Source: Sporomusaceae bacterium (GTDB taxonomy: Bacteria > Bacillota > Negativicutes > DSM-13327). From it: a stretch of DNA of 6,055 bases. How positions within the stretch are numbered: position 1 is the stretch's first letter; each line of letters begins with the position of its first letter. The stretch spans positions 13,063 through 19,117 of the forward strand of contig JAPUES010000099.1 in the NCBI GenBank assembly GCA_027492445.1, read 5' to 3'. This document shows positions 1-6,040 of the stretch, in pieces. The notes under the pieces were generated by a model. That model was given only the letters and a program-made list of their open reading frames with translations, was not told where the DNA came from and searched no databases. Made by a program: the position numbers and the translations under genes.

Positions 1-3
1 TGA

Positions 4-1347
4 TTAGTCTTTAGCTTTTACATTCCATACGCAAGCTGCTAAAAGGAATGATATTACAGCAGAAGCTACCCAAAAATCAGCAGCAAGAGCAAAATCATAA
101 ATCTTTTTGCCATTAACGATGGTCATATGTGACTTAATTAAATAACCACTGACAAGTTCTTGGGCAGCAGCGCCACCATAACTGAGGAGGCCGATCATGC
201 CCATCGCTGCTCCAGTAGCACGCTTAGGACAAATATCAACAGCCATTAGACCACCAAGGTAGCAGACAAGTGCTCCCATCGTGAAACCATAGACAACCAT
301 ACTACCCATATCTACCCACTTACTAGCTGGTGCCCATACAAAAGCAGCAATGGCAGCAGCATATAATATACCATAAATCAAAGCAGGTACATTACGTCTG
401 TGATTAAAGAACTTATCCGATACGATACCGCAAGTGAGAGCACCAAAAATTCCAGCAAACTGCATAACCCCGAGTACGCCACTAGCGCCCATGGTTGTAT
501 AACCTTTTGCTTCTGTTAAATAAACAATACCCCAACTTTCAATAGCATAACGCGCAATATAACAGAATAGACTAGCCATACCAAGTGTCCAAACAGCAGG
601 GTTTTTTACAACTTCCCATTGTAGAGCACCAACAGATTTATCTTTTACCACAATCTCAGCATGGTCATTTTTAAAATCAGCAACATTTGGTAAACCACGA
701 GTTTCAGGTCGATCGGACATAAAGAAATAAATGATAAAAGAACCAAACATACAAACGATACCTGGCATAATAAAGCCCATTTGCCAGCTGTAAGCGCCTA
801 CGATTGCAGCTGTTGCTACATAGGTAAAGGCAGCACCAAGATTATGACTAGTAAACCAAACCCCATAAAAAGTCCCTCGTTCTCTGTTACTAAACCAATG
901 ATTCAAAGAAACAATACAAGGACCAGCGCCATAGGATTGGAACCAACCATTAAGACCCCATAATACTACGAGTGGGACATAACTATTACAAAAACCCATT
1001 GCTACGCTAATAATAGATGACATAAAAAGTCCCATTGCAAAAAAACGTTTATTATTCATTCGATCAGCTAAGAAGCTGTTGGTAAACTTACCAATACCAT
1101 AGGTGGCAAAAAATACCGATCCCATAACACCAATTTGCTGAGCATCAAGCACTCCAGCAGCCATTAATGGTTTTTTGATAACGGAGAAACTAAGTCGTAA
1201 TACATAAAATAGTGCATAACCTAAGGTGATGGATGTAAATACTTGCCAACGTACTTTATTAAAAGCTGTTGCGATTTGTCCTTGATCACCGGCCATTAAG
1301 GGCTTATCTGGACCTGTCATCATAAATTTCATAATACTTTGAAACAT
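4..1347 (-). CDS. OPA-family (GlpT/UhpT/UhpC-like) organophosphate:phosphate antiporter, MFS
   Basis: This 447-residue protein has the usual length and about 12 hydrophobic segments of the organophosphate:phosphate antiporter family, which exchanges a sugar or glycerol phosphate for phosphate across the inner membrane. Family landmarks are clear. GYALFYVLR ends in Arg51 (equivalent to GlpT Arg45), and YIARYAIESWG carries Arg266 (equivalent to GlpT Arg269). Lys87 lies in YGIGKF, His168 in SHNLGA, and the MFS motif is LADRMNNKR near 94-101. The central loop spans about 212-245. Recalled sequences suggest it is nearer UhpC in places (PLM near the N-terminus, GYALFY, DRP...GLP), but genomic context beside glpQ favours glycerol 3-phosphate as substrate. 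The residue after Arg51 is Leu, where characterised members usually have Lys. The start is supported by GAGGTG six bases upstream of ATG. It is the distal gene after glpQ, 107 bases away. A transport rather than sensor role is likely but unproven; the exact substrate is uncertain. Confidence 0.93.
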   Translation of the reverse strand: MFQSIMKFMMTGPDKPLMAGDQGQIATAFNKVRWQVFTSITLGYALFYVLRLSFSVIKKPLMAAGVLDAQQIGVMGSVFFATYGIGKFTNSFLADRMNNKRFFAMGLFMSSIISVAMGFCNSYVPLVVLWGLNGWFQSYGAGPCIVSLNHWFSNRERGTFYGVWFTSHNLGAAFTYVATAAIVGAYSWQMGFIMPGIVCMFGSFIIYFFMSDRPETRGLPNVADFKNDHAEIVVKDKSVGALQWEVVKNPAVWTLGMASLFCYIARYAIESWGIVYLTEAKGYTTMGASGVLGVMQFAGIFGALTCGIVSDKFFNHRRNVPALIYGILYAAAIAAFVWAPASKWVDMGSMVVYGFTMGALVCYLGGLMAVDICPKRATGAAMGMIGLLSYGGAAAQELVSGYLIKSHMTIVNGKKIYDFALAADFWVASAVISFLLAACVWNVKAKD

Positions 1348-1398
1348 GTTACACCTCTTCTTTCTTTAATAAATCTTGATATAATTATTTTGTATTGA

Positions 1399-1440
1399 TT
1401 CAGAGGAGACGCTTCGATAAAGAAGCGTCTTCCATCTGAA
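1399..1440 (-). promoter_or_regulatory. Intercistronic stem-loop between glpQ and the transporter gene
   Basis: A perfect 9-base inverted repeat, AGACGCTTC (1407-1415) and GAAGCGTCT (1422-1430), encloses a 6-base loop. It is extended outward by TTCAGAGG (1399-1406) pairing with CC-A-TCTGAA (1432-1440), with only single-base bulges. It begins about 15 bases after the glpQ stop codon. In the minus-strand transcript no U-tract follows, so it is not a standard intrinsic terminator. A 3' end stabiliser for glpQ mRNA, a processing site or a partial attenuator that sets the glpQ:transporter ratio are all possible. Confidence 0.6.
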
Positions 1441-1454
1441 TAATAGTTATTAGA

Positions 1455-2585
1455 TTAATAAGCTGAGTCTCCGCCATTCGCTAATGTTTTAGTAGTGGCA
1501 TCAACCATTTTAGTGCCAGTGTAATATAACATTCCAGGAGTTGGAGCAGGTACTTTAATACCTTTCTTAATCAAGAAATTGCGAAGTACTTCAGGCTTGT
1601 CAGAAATCATACCGTCAACACCCATAGCTAACAATGTTTCCATAGCTGCTTCATTGTTTACAGTCCAAGGTACAACTTTCATGCCTAATTTATGAGCTTC
1701 CGCAACCAGTTCAGGAGTTAATTCTTCCCAATATGGGGAAACAACATCTGCTTCAATTGCTTTAGCGGCTTTCACATAGTTACCTTTGAAATTATCAATG
1801 TCTAGACCACCCATCCAAGGTGAAGCACCAGGTTTACCAACTTGGCGATAAAGTCCATCTGGACCCCAAGATTCTTGTTCACAAGTAAGGGCTACTGTCG
1901 TAATATTTTTATCTATTTTACGGACTTCTTGAAGGGTTTTCCAATCAAAAGATTGAATGGTTACGCGATTTTCCATATGATACTTTTTAACAACTTCCAT
2001 TACTTTTTGTACAAAAAGTTTAGGTGAAGGATTTAAAGGATCAACAGGATCTACATAGGATTTAGTTTCAATATTAAAGATAATATCTTTATTGCCATAA
2101 GCAATTGCTAGCTCAAAGACTTCATCTAATGTAGGAACTTGAGTACCAGGTACTGATAATTGAGTTCTGCCATGCCCTTCATAGTAATCTCCAGCAGCAG
2201 GATTCATAGTACCTAAATCGTAGGCTTTAATTTCACCTAAAGTCATGGTACGCATATCAGGCTGTTGACCATCCTTTACATAATTACCATGAGAGTCTTT
2301 AGCAAGGTGAGTTTCTAACTTTGGATTATGACTGATGACAAGGCGACCATCTTTTGTTAGTTGCATATCCATTTCTAGAGTACTAACACCCAAATTCATA
2401 GCATACGCAAATGCCGCAAGGGTATTTTCTGGACGCGCATCACGACCGCCCCGATGTGCTTGTAGGTCAAAACCGTTTACCACTGCCTTAGCTTGTACAT
2501 CAGGTATATTTACCCCAGATACTAATACTGCTGCAGCAACCCCTGCAAGAAAAAAACGTTTCCAAGATTGTTTATTGTTTTTCAT
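1455..2585 (-). CDS. glpQ: Exported glycerophosphodiester phosphodiesterase (GlpQ type)
   Basis: The product hydrolyses glycerophosphodiesters (deacylated phospholipids or teichoic-acid-type material) to sn-glycerol 3-phosphate and an alcohol. It is 376 residues, close to the length of E. coli GlpQ. Residues 1-32 form a Sec signal peptide: KNNKQSWKR, then a hydrophobic core, with likely cleavage after VQA. The GDPD TIM barrel follows. HRGG (His44-Arg45) and PENT (Glu53-Asn54) start it. The metal ligands Glu71 and Asp73 lie in TLEMDMQLTKDG, with His86 in SHNP. NIETK (Glu173, Lys175), PWTVN (about 306-310) and GVDGMISDKP (about 322-331) match later barrel strands. A tail of about 35 residues (342-376) lies beyond the barrel and I do not recognise it. 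The ATG is preceded by a strong GAGAGGGAG site. It is the first gene of the glpQ-transporter unit; the reaction product is a plausible substrate of that transporter. Periplasmic or extracellular location is inferred from the signal peptide. Confidence 0.96.
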   Translation of the reverse strand: MKNNKQSWKRFFLAGVAAAVLVSGVNIPDVQAKAVVNGFDLQAHRGGRDARPENTLAAFAYAMNLGVSTLEMDMQLTKDGRLVISHNPKLETHLAKDSHGNYVKDGQQPDMRTMTLGEIKAYDLGTMNPAAGDYYEGHGRTQLSVPGTQVPTLDEVFELAIAYGNKDIIFNIETKSYVDPVDPLNPSPKLFVQKVMEVVKKYHMENRVTIQSFDWKTLQEVRKIDKNITTVALTCEQESWGPDGLYRQVGKPGASPWMGGLDIDNFKGNYVKAAKAIEADVVSPYWEELTPELVAEAHKLGMKVVPWTVNNEAAMETLLAMGVDGMISDKPEVLRNFLIKKGIKVPAPTPGMLYYTGTKMVDATTKTLANGGDSAY

Positions 2586-2606
2586 ACTATACTCCCTCTC
2601 TCTATT

Positions 2607-2623
2607 GTATAAAAAATTTATAC
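2607..2623. repeat. Perfect 7+3+7 dyad in the glpQ leader (possible operator)
   Basis: GTATAAA (2607-2613) and TTTATAC (2617-2623) are exact inverted copies separated by three A residues. The dyad lies between the predicted transcription start (about 2629) and the glpQ Shine-Dalgarno site, where a repressor could block initiation or where a weak hairpin could form in the leader RNA. AT-rich sequence makes chance occurrence possible. Confidence 0.4.
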
Positions 2624-2635
2624 TTGAATTATCGC

Positions 2636-2663
2636 ATTATATTGAAAACTTAGGTATCAGCAA
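2636..2663 (-). promoter_or_regulatory. Predicted promoter of the glpQ-transporter unit
   Basis: On the minus strand there is a perfect -10 hexamer TATAAT (2636-2641). Sixteen bases upstream lies only a half-matching -35, TTGCTG (2658-2663). The predicted start is near 2629, giving a leader of about 45 bases before glpQ. A good -10 with a poor -35 is typical of promoters that need an activator, which suits control by the adjacent response regulator. The strong terminator just upstream means glpQ needs its own promoter. Confidence 0.55.
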
Positions 2664-2682
2664 AATGTCTGATTTTTAGGTA
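2650..2682. promoter_or_regulatory. Candidate response-regulator binding region at the glpQ promoter
   Basis: Read on the minus strand, two exact TACCTAA heptamers (2676-2682 and 2650-2656) lie 26 bases apart. They flank an inverted repeat, ATCAG (2669-2673 in complement) and CTGAT (2656-2660 in complement), with an 8-base centre. TACCTAA matches six of seven positions of the NarL heptamer consensus TACYYMT, and the adjacent regulator is of the NarL/FixJ family. The arrangement spans the -35 region. Binding is an inference; the real motif of this regulator is unknown. Confidence 0.4.
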
Positions 2683-2714
2683 AGAAAAAAAAGATTATTT
2701 GTGTAAGAAAAAAA
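2680..2714. repeat. Short direct repeat (12-base unit, 23-base period)
   Basis: GTAAGAAAAAAA occurs at 2680-2691 and again at 2703-2714. A weaker relative, GTAAGGAAAAA, lies at 2730-2740 inside the terminator. In the minus-strand transcript these are successive U7-U8 tracts, each after a hairpin or spacer, and they may simply reinforce termination. The repeat is low in complexity. Confidence 0.4.
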
Positions 2715-2755
2715 CTGACAAAAAAGCGAGTAAGGAAAAATCCTTACTCGCTTTT
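2711..2755 (-). terminator. Intrinsic terminator of the three-gene signalling operon
   Basis: A perfect 15-base inverted repeat (arms 2722-2736 and 2741-2755) has a 4-base loop. In the minus-strand transcript the stem contains GCGAGUAAGGA. Its 3' side runs into six U residues, then GUCAG and seven more U residues. The 5' arm includes the last three codons (Lys-Ser-Glu) and the TAA stop of the response regulator gene, so the gene and its terminator overlap. On the plus strand the U-tract is only four bases, so termination in that direction would be weaker. Confidence 0.9.
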
Positions 2756-3409
2756 GGCTGGCAACAACCCATATTTAAGTGCATATTCTACTAACTCACT
2801 TTTCTTTGAACAATTTAACTTTTCCATCATCCGTGTTTTATAGGTATCCACTGTTTTTACACTAATACAAAGGAAAGTGCCGATTTGACTCATGGAATAA
2901 CCTCGCACAATAAGCTTTAATACTTCCCTTTCCCGGGAACTTAGTAAAGTGTAAGGATTACTAAGGTTCTCTTGTGTATTCGTCGTCAACAAACTATTTA
3001 GCAATAATTGGGAATTGTGAGGGTTTAAATAACGCTGACCACTGGCAACTGTTTTTACCGCAATGAATAACTCTGTATCTAAAGCATGTTTTTCTACATA
3101 ACCTAAGGAACCTGATCGCATCACTTCTTGAATGTATTGCTCATCATCGTACATGGTCAAAACTAAAATTTTAATATCATGGCCGCGACTTTTAATTTCC
3201 TTAATACATTCAAGGCCCCCCATAACAGGCATGGATAAATCGATAATAAGGACATCGGCGGCTATTGAGCGTAATAAATCTAAAACTTCCTCACCATTTG
3301 CTGCTTCAGCGATTACGACAAAATCACCTTCATTATTGAGCAATAATTTTAGACCAGCTCGCAGCACGGAATGGTCGTCCGCGATAATAATTTTAATCTT
3401 AGATTTCAT
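2744..3409 (-). CDS. NarL/FixJ-family two-component response regulator
   Basis: A 221-residue cytoplasmic transcription factor with a CheY-like receiver (about 5-122) and a C-terminal LuxR-type helix-turn-helix (about 154-211). The receiver has the acidic pair Asp11-Asp12, the phospho-acceptor Asp57 in LIIDLSMP, the switch Thr85 in LTMYDD, and Lys107 in GYVEK. The output domain shows LSSREREVLKLIVRG and the recognition helix segment SVKTVDTYKTRMMEKL. It is complete and of normal family length. Its ATG overlaps the kinase stop codon as ATGA, and a GAGGAAA ribosome site lies inside the 3' end of the kinase gene. The partner is the kinase immediately upstream. Likely targets, by position, are the glpQ promoter and perhaps its own operon. 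The class is the same as enteric UhpA, and differs from the AraC-type HptR of staphylococci. Confidence 0.96.
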   Translation of the reverse strand: MKSKIKIIIADDHSVLRAGLKLLLNNEGDFVVIAEAANGEEVLDLLRSIAADVLIIDLSMPVMGGLECIKEIKSRGHDIKILVLTMYDDEQYIQEVMRSGSLGYVEKHALDTELFIAVKTVASGQRYLNPHNSQLLLNSLLTTNTQENLSNPYTLLSSREREVLKLIVRGYSMSQIGTFLCISVKTVDTYKTRMMEKLNCSKKSELVEYALKYGLLPAKSE

Positions 3410-4875
3410 AATATTTCCTCACTCCAAACATCTATAGGTAGAGTCACAGTAATTGTTGTTCCGCTATTGCTAATAGAGTGCAAGTTAAACGTTCCTCCTA
3501 ATAATTCAACACGTTCTTTCATGCCATAAACACCGAGGCGGTTATTCTGGCGAGCTATTTCTAAATCACCTGGTTTTAATCCTAAACCATTGTCAGAAAT
3601 GATAAGTATAATAGTGCTGGCTGTTTTGATGAGTTTGATGTTTACATAGGAAGCCGAAGCATGCTTGCAGATATTCGTTAAACTTTCTTGTAAAATACGG
3701 TATAGTGCTAAGGAAACCTCATTGCCAATTATTAACTTATCATCAGGGGCAGAAAAATTCGTGTTAATTTGATAATGATTACTGAACTGATTAATATATT
3801 TATCCATAGCAGCGATAATTCCTAGGTCATCTAATACGGGAGGGCGAAGCTCAACAGCCATTTTTCGTATTCCATCTAAAACGTTAATGGCTACATCCCT
3901 AGCACCTAAGAGCAATTCTTTTTGCGTATCATCCTGTAACTTTGATAACAATACTTTCATATAAGCAAGTAAGGAAGCTAGAGATTGGCTAGTTTCGTCA
4001 TGGAGTTCTCGAGAAAGCCTTTTTCGCTCTTCTTCTTGAACGGTAAACAGCTTATTCATTAGATCAGTACGCATTGCTTCTTTAGCTCGTAGCTCTTTCA
4101 ATAAACGATTATTTTCAAAATCTTTTTCTTGCAGGCTAGTAACCATATCATTAAATACCAGTGCTAAGTGCCCCACTTCATCTTCCGCTTTAATTTCAGC
4201 TTGCACAGAAAAATTGCCCAATTGTATTTGCTGTGCAGCATTGGTCAGGCTATGAAGGGGATAAATAATCACATACGCTAAGCGGGTGGCACCAATAACT
4301 GCTAATAAGCATATTAAAAAAGTAGTAATAAAAAATTCATTAAGATTTTTTTCTAATAAATTTTGGGTACTAATTTCTGAGATGCCTACCCTTACAAAAC
4401 CAATTGCGCCATTTTCAATAGGTACAGTAATTTCGCGCAGTGGACCTTCGTTACTATTTATTTTAAGTGCACGATATTCACTATGTATTTCCGTTAGGTT
4501 ATAAGCAGGTAGAGAATGACTATCCTTTATGTTTGGTGATAATGGTAATCCCTTTGGTAAATCTCCAGCAAAGGTATTGGCAATAATACTACCAGCAGAA
4601 TCGGTAATTAAAATATACCGAACATCGTCATTATTATTTTTAGTTCTATTAATGCGATCAAATAAAGCATAGTGGTCATCGAGTAAAATATCATTACTAC
4701 TAAGTGCAGCAATGTTAGTAGCTACTTCTACGCCTCGTTGTTCAATTTGGAGATCTAGTAGTCGAGTTGTGGTTTTAATCATGATGATACCAATAATGAG
4801 ACTTAATAATAATAACATCCCAATAATAATACCATTAATCTTATAGTAAATACTTAATTGTCGTAACCATCTCAT
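3406..4875 (-). CDS. HAMP-containing sensor histidine kinase, HisKA_3 (NarX/DegS/UhpB) class
   Basis: A 489-residue inner-membrane kinase. TM1 is about 13-34 and TM2 about 181-203. Between them is an extracytoplasmic sensor region of about 145 residues; RYILITDSAGSIIANT resembles a Cache/PAS-like strand pair. A HAMP domain follows (about 203-256), then a coiled-coil linker (about 245-285). The HisKA_3 dimerisation helix has EEERKRLSRELHDETSQ with the phospho-acceptor His292, and VELRPPVLDDLG (341-352) is typical of the class. The HATPase domain has the N box around ESLTNICKHA (397-406), DNGLGL (428-433), and RLGVYGMKERVELLGG (446-461). It lacks the multi-span N-terminal domain of UhpB. Its ATG overlaps the stop of the lipoprotein gene (ATGA) and I see no convincing Shine-Dalgarno site, so translation probably depends on coupling to the upstream gene. 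The likely signal is conformational input from that lipoprotein, as in HptA-HptS; this is an inference. Confidence 0.95.
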   Translation of the reverse strand: MRWLRQLSIYYKINGIIIGMLLLLSLIIGIIMIKTTTRLLDLQIEQRGVEVATNIAALSSNDILLDDHYALFDRINRTKNNNDDVRYILITDSAGSIIANTFAGDLPKGLPLSPNIKDSHSLPAYNLTEIHSEYRALKINSNEGPLREITVPIENGAIGFVRVGISEISTQNLLEKNLNEFFITTFLICLLAVIGATRLAYVIIYPLHSLTNAAQQIQLGNFSVQAEIKAEDEVGHLALVFNDMVTSLQEKDFENNRLLKELRAKEAMRTDLMNKLFTVQEEERKRLSRELHDETSQSLASLLAYMKVLLSKLQDDTQKELLLGARDVAINVLDGIRKMAVELRPPVLDDLGIIAAMDKYINQFSNHYQINTNFSAPDDKLIIGNEVSLALYRILQESLTNICKHASASYVNIKLIKTASTIILIISDNGLGLKPGDLEIARQNNRLGVYGMKERVELLGGTFNLHSISNSGTTITVTLPIDVWSEEIL

Positions 4876-5792
4876 AGTAGGATACTCGTCCGTTCATATA
4901 ATTCTCGTAATGGTTCGTAAAGCTCAGGGGTTGGTATAATGAATTTATCAATTATTAAACCTTGCATGGCTTCAAATACTTCTGGATTTTCATGCATTGT
5001 AAGGAAGATATGACGTAGTTGTTCCTTCTGTTCGGGTTTAAATTTTTTATTAATTACAATAGGGCCTGTTGGGGCTGGATCTAGTGAAGCAATAATGCGG
5101 ATATTAGATACAAGCTCGGGAGTTTTTACTTTAGCATACTCATAAATTTGACTATCAAAGCTTGCACCATCGGCAATTTTATTTGCAACGGCCCATAAAG
5201 ATTTATCATGACTATAGGTATAAAAGTATCGATCAAAGTATTTCTCAGGAATCGTATTTCGTTGCCGAAGATAGTTTTCCATAACCATATGTCCTGAATA
5301 ACTGAGGGGATCAGTAAAAGCAAAAACTTTTCCTTCCAAATCACCAATCGTTCGAATAGCGCTATCCTTATGGACAATAACTTCTGCCGTATAAAAAGAA
5401 GTACCTGAATGCTCAGCCATTACAAATAGTTCAATTTCATTCATGCCACGATAAGCACTATAAGCACCGGTAGATAAAAAAGCAATATCAACGTCGCCAT
5501 TCGCAAGTAACATATTAACTTCAGCATAAGTCTTACGTTGTACTAATATGGTTTGCCGACCTGTTTTACTTGAGACATAGTCAGCAATTTTACGATAATA
5601 GCCAATTGTTTCATGGGGGGACATAACAGAAGCTAGAGCAATTAAAATTGGACGTTGGTCGGAATCACTCTTATTTGTGATAGGAGAATTTTCAGAGGAT
5701 TGGGTAAAATCAATATAGGGAACGGTATTCTGCTTGCAACCAGTGGTGAATAACAATGAACAACAAAAAAAGAGTAGTGTAATAAGCTTCAT
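4872..5792 (-). CDS. PhnD-like phosphate/phosphonate-type solute-binding lipoprotein, probable sensor subunit
   Basis: A 306-residue secreted binding protein of the PhnD-like (phosphonate-bd) family. A lipoprotein signal peptide ends at LLFTTGC, with Cys19 as the lipidation site. A polar Ser/Asn/Asp-rich tether follows (about 20-47). The two-lobed fold begins at PILIALASVMSPHETIGYY. Ligand-site landmarks resembling PhnD are LSTGAYSAY (106-114), TDPLSYSGH (160-168), YSHDKSLWAVANKIADGA with His195 (191-210), and FDSQIYEY with Asp213 (212-219). No ABC permease or ATPase gene is adjacent; instead it leads a kinase-regulator operon, overlapping the kinase start by 4 bases. It therefore more likely presents a ligand to the kinase than to a transporter. 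AAAGGA about eight bases before ATG supports the start. The ligand is probably a phosphorylated compound or phosphate itself, judged from family and context, not from sequence alone. Staphylococcal HptA is the closest functional analogue I know. Confidence 0.93.
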   Translation of the reverse strand: MKLITLLFFCCSLLFTTGCKQNTVPYIDFTQSSENSPITNKSDSDQRPILIALASVMSPHETIGYYRKIADYVSSKTGRQTILVQRKTYAEVNMLLANGDVDIAFLSTGAYSAYRGMNEIELFVMAEHSGTSFYTAEVIVHKDSAIRTIGDLEGKVFAFTDPLSYSGHMVMENYLRQRNTIPEKYFDRYFYTYSHDKSLWAVANKIADGASFDSQIYEYAKVKTPELVSNIRIIASLDPAPTGPIVINKKFKPEQKEQLRHIFLTMHENPEVFEAMQGLIIDKFIIPTPELYEPLRELYERTSILL

Positions 5793-5818
5793 CTATATCA
5801 TCCTTTATATAAGTGATT

Positions 5819-5855
5819 CTATTATATAGTAGACTTAGAGGAAAACTATAAATAG
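5819..5855 (-). promoter_or_regulatory. Predicted promoter of the lipoprotein-kinase-regulator operon, with two short dyads
   Basis: On the minus strand a perfect TATAAT (5821-5826) would start transcription near 5814, about 22 bases before the lipoprotein ATG. The -35 position (about 5844-5849) has no good match. Two short dyads, CTAT-TAT-ATAG (5819-5829) and CTAT-AA-ATAG (5846-5855), sit over the -10 and -35 positions, 27 bases apart. They could be control sites but are short and AT-only apart from their ends. Confidence 0.4.
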
Positions 5856-5871
5856 AGATTAATTTTATATT

Positions 5872-5886
5872 ATTATAACATATAAT
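5872..5886. promoter_or_regulatory. Palindromic pair of -10-like hexamers; possible second promoter of the signalling operon
   Basis: ATTATA-ACA-TATAAT is an exact inverted repeat that presents TATAAT on both strands. On the minus strand it reads TGTTATAAT, an extended -10, which could initiate towards the lipoprotein gene without a good -35. No -35 is evident on either strand. AT-rich chance similarity is a real alternative. Confidence 0.25.
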
Positions 5887-5936
5887 GAAGGAAAGCAGTA
5901 AAAGGGGAAAAAATGATGAAAAAGATGAAATAGTGT

Positions 5937-5965
5937 TTGACAGAGGTACAGGCTTATGGTAATAT
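5937..5965 (+). promoter_or_regulatory. Plus-strand sigma-A-type promoter P1 (reads out of window)
   Basis: A perfect -35 TTGACA (5937-5942) is followed after 17 bases by TAATAT (5960-5965), four of six matches. A TGG just before the -10 gives an extended -10 element. No gene starts within the remaining window, so it serves a divergent gene or RNA beyond the right end. Confidence 0.6.
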
Positions 5966-5974
5966 AAATGAGTT

Positions 5975-5989
5975 GCCAGTTGGTCTGGC
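5975..5989 (+). repeat. Small inverted repeat between the two plus-strand promoters
   Basis: GCCAG (5975-5979) and CTGGC (5985-5989) form a 5-base stem with a TTGGT loop, extendable by G-U pairs in the plus-strand RNA. It lies just downstream of the P1 start and has no U-tract, so it is not a terminator. It may be an early transcript hairpin or an operator. Confidence 0.35.
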
Positions 5990-6011
5990 GGAAAACAAGA
6001 AAAATAACATG

Positions 6012-6040
6012 TTGACATAAAAGATTCAATGTGTTAAACT
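6012..6040 (+). promoter_or_regulatory. Plus-strand sigma-A-type promoter P2 (reads out of window)
   Basis: A perfect TTGACA (6012-6017) is followed after exactly 17 bases by TAAACT (6035-6040), four of six matches to the -10 consensus. It lies 75 bases downstream of P1 in the same direction, making a tandem promoter pair for whatever begins after the window end. Confidence 0.55.

Noticed and set aside
1379..1384. Plus-strand TATAAT between glpQ and the transporter
   Set aside because: There is no -35 at a proper distance and no plus-strand gene to serve; it is probably AT-rich chance.
1455..2585. Twin-arginine export signal in GlpQ (SWKRFFLAG)
   Set aside because: It has Lys-Arg rather than Arg-Arg and a strongly hydrophobic core, so an ordinary Sec signal peptide explains it better.
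2335..2679. Plus-strand frame of 114 codons opposite the start of glpQ
   Set aside because: It is antisense to the conserved GDPD catalytic region, has no family resemblance, and continues through the glpQ promoter. It is a shadow of codon use on the other strand.
5126..5377. Minus-strand frame of 83 codons inside the lipoprotein gene
   Set aside because: It lies entirely within the PhnD-like coding region in another frame, and its product shows no domain.
5913..5933. Tiny plus-strand frame encoding MMKKMK after an AAGGGG site
   Set aside because: It has a good-looking ribosome site, but it lies upstream of promoter P1, has no promoter of its own with a -35, and a six-residue Lys/Met peptide in purine-rich DNA is easily produced by chance.
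5710..6018. Minus-strand open frame of 102 codons overlapping the lipoprotein start
   Set aside because: It is out of frame with the recognisable lipoprotein, its product is low-complexity Ser/Phe/Leu-rich, and it runs through the promoter region. It is a shadow frame.
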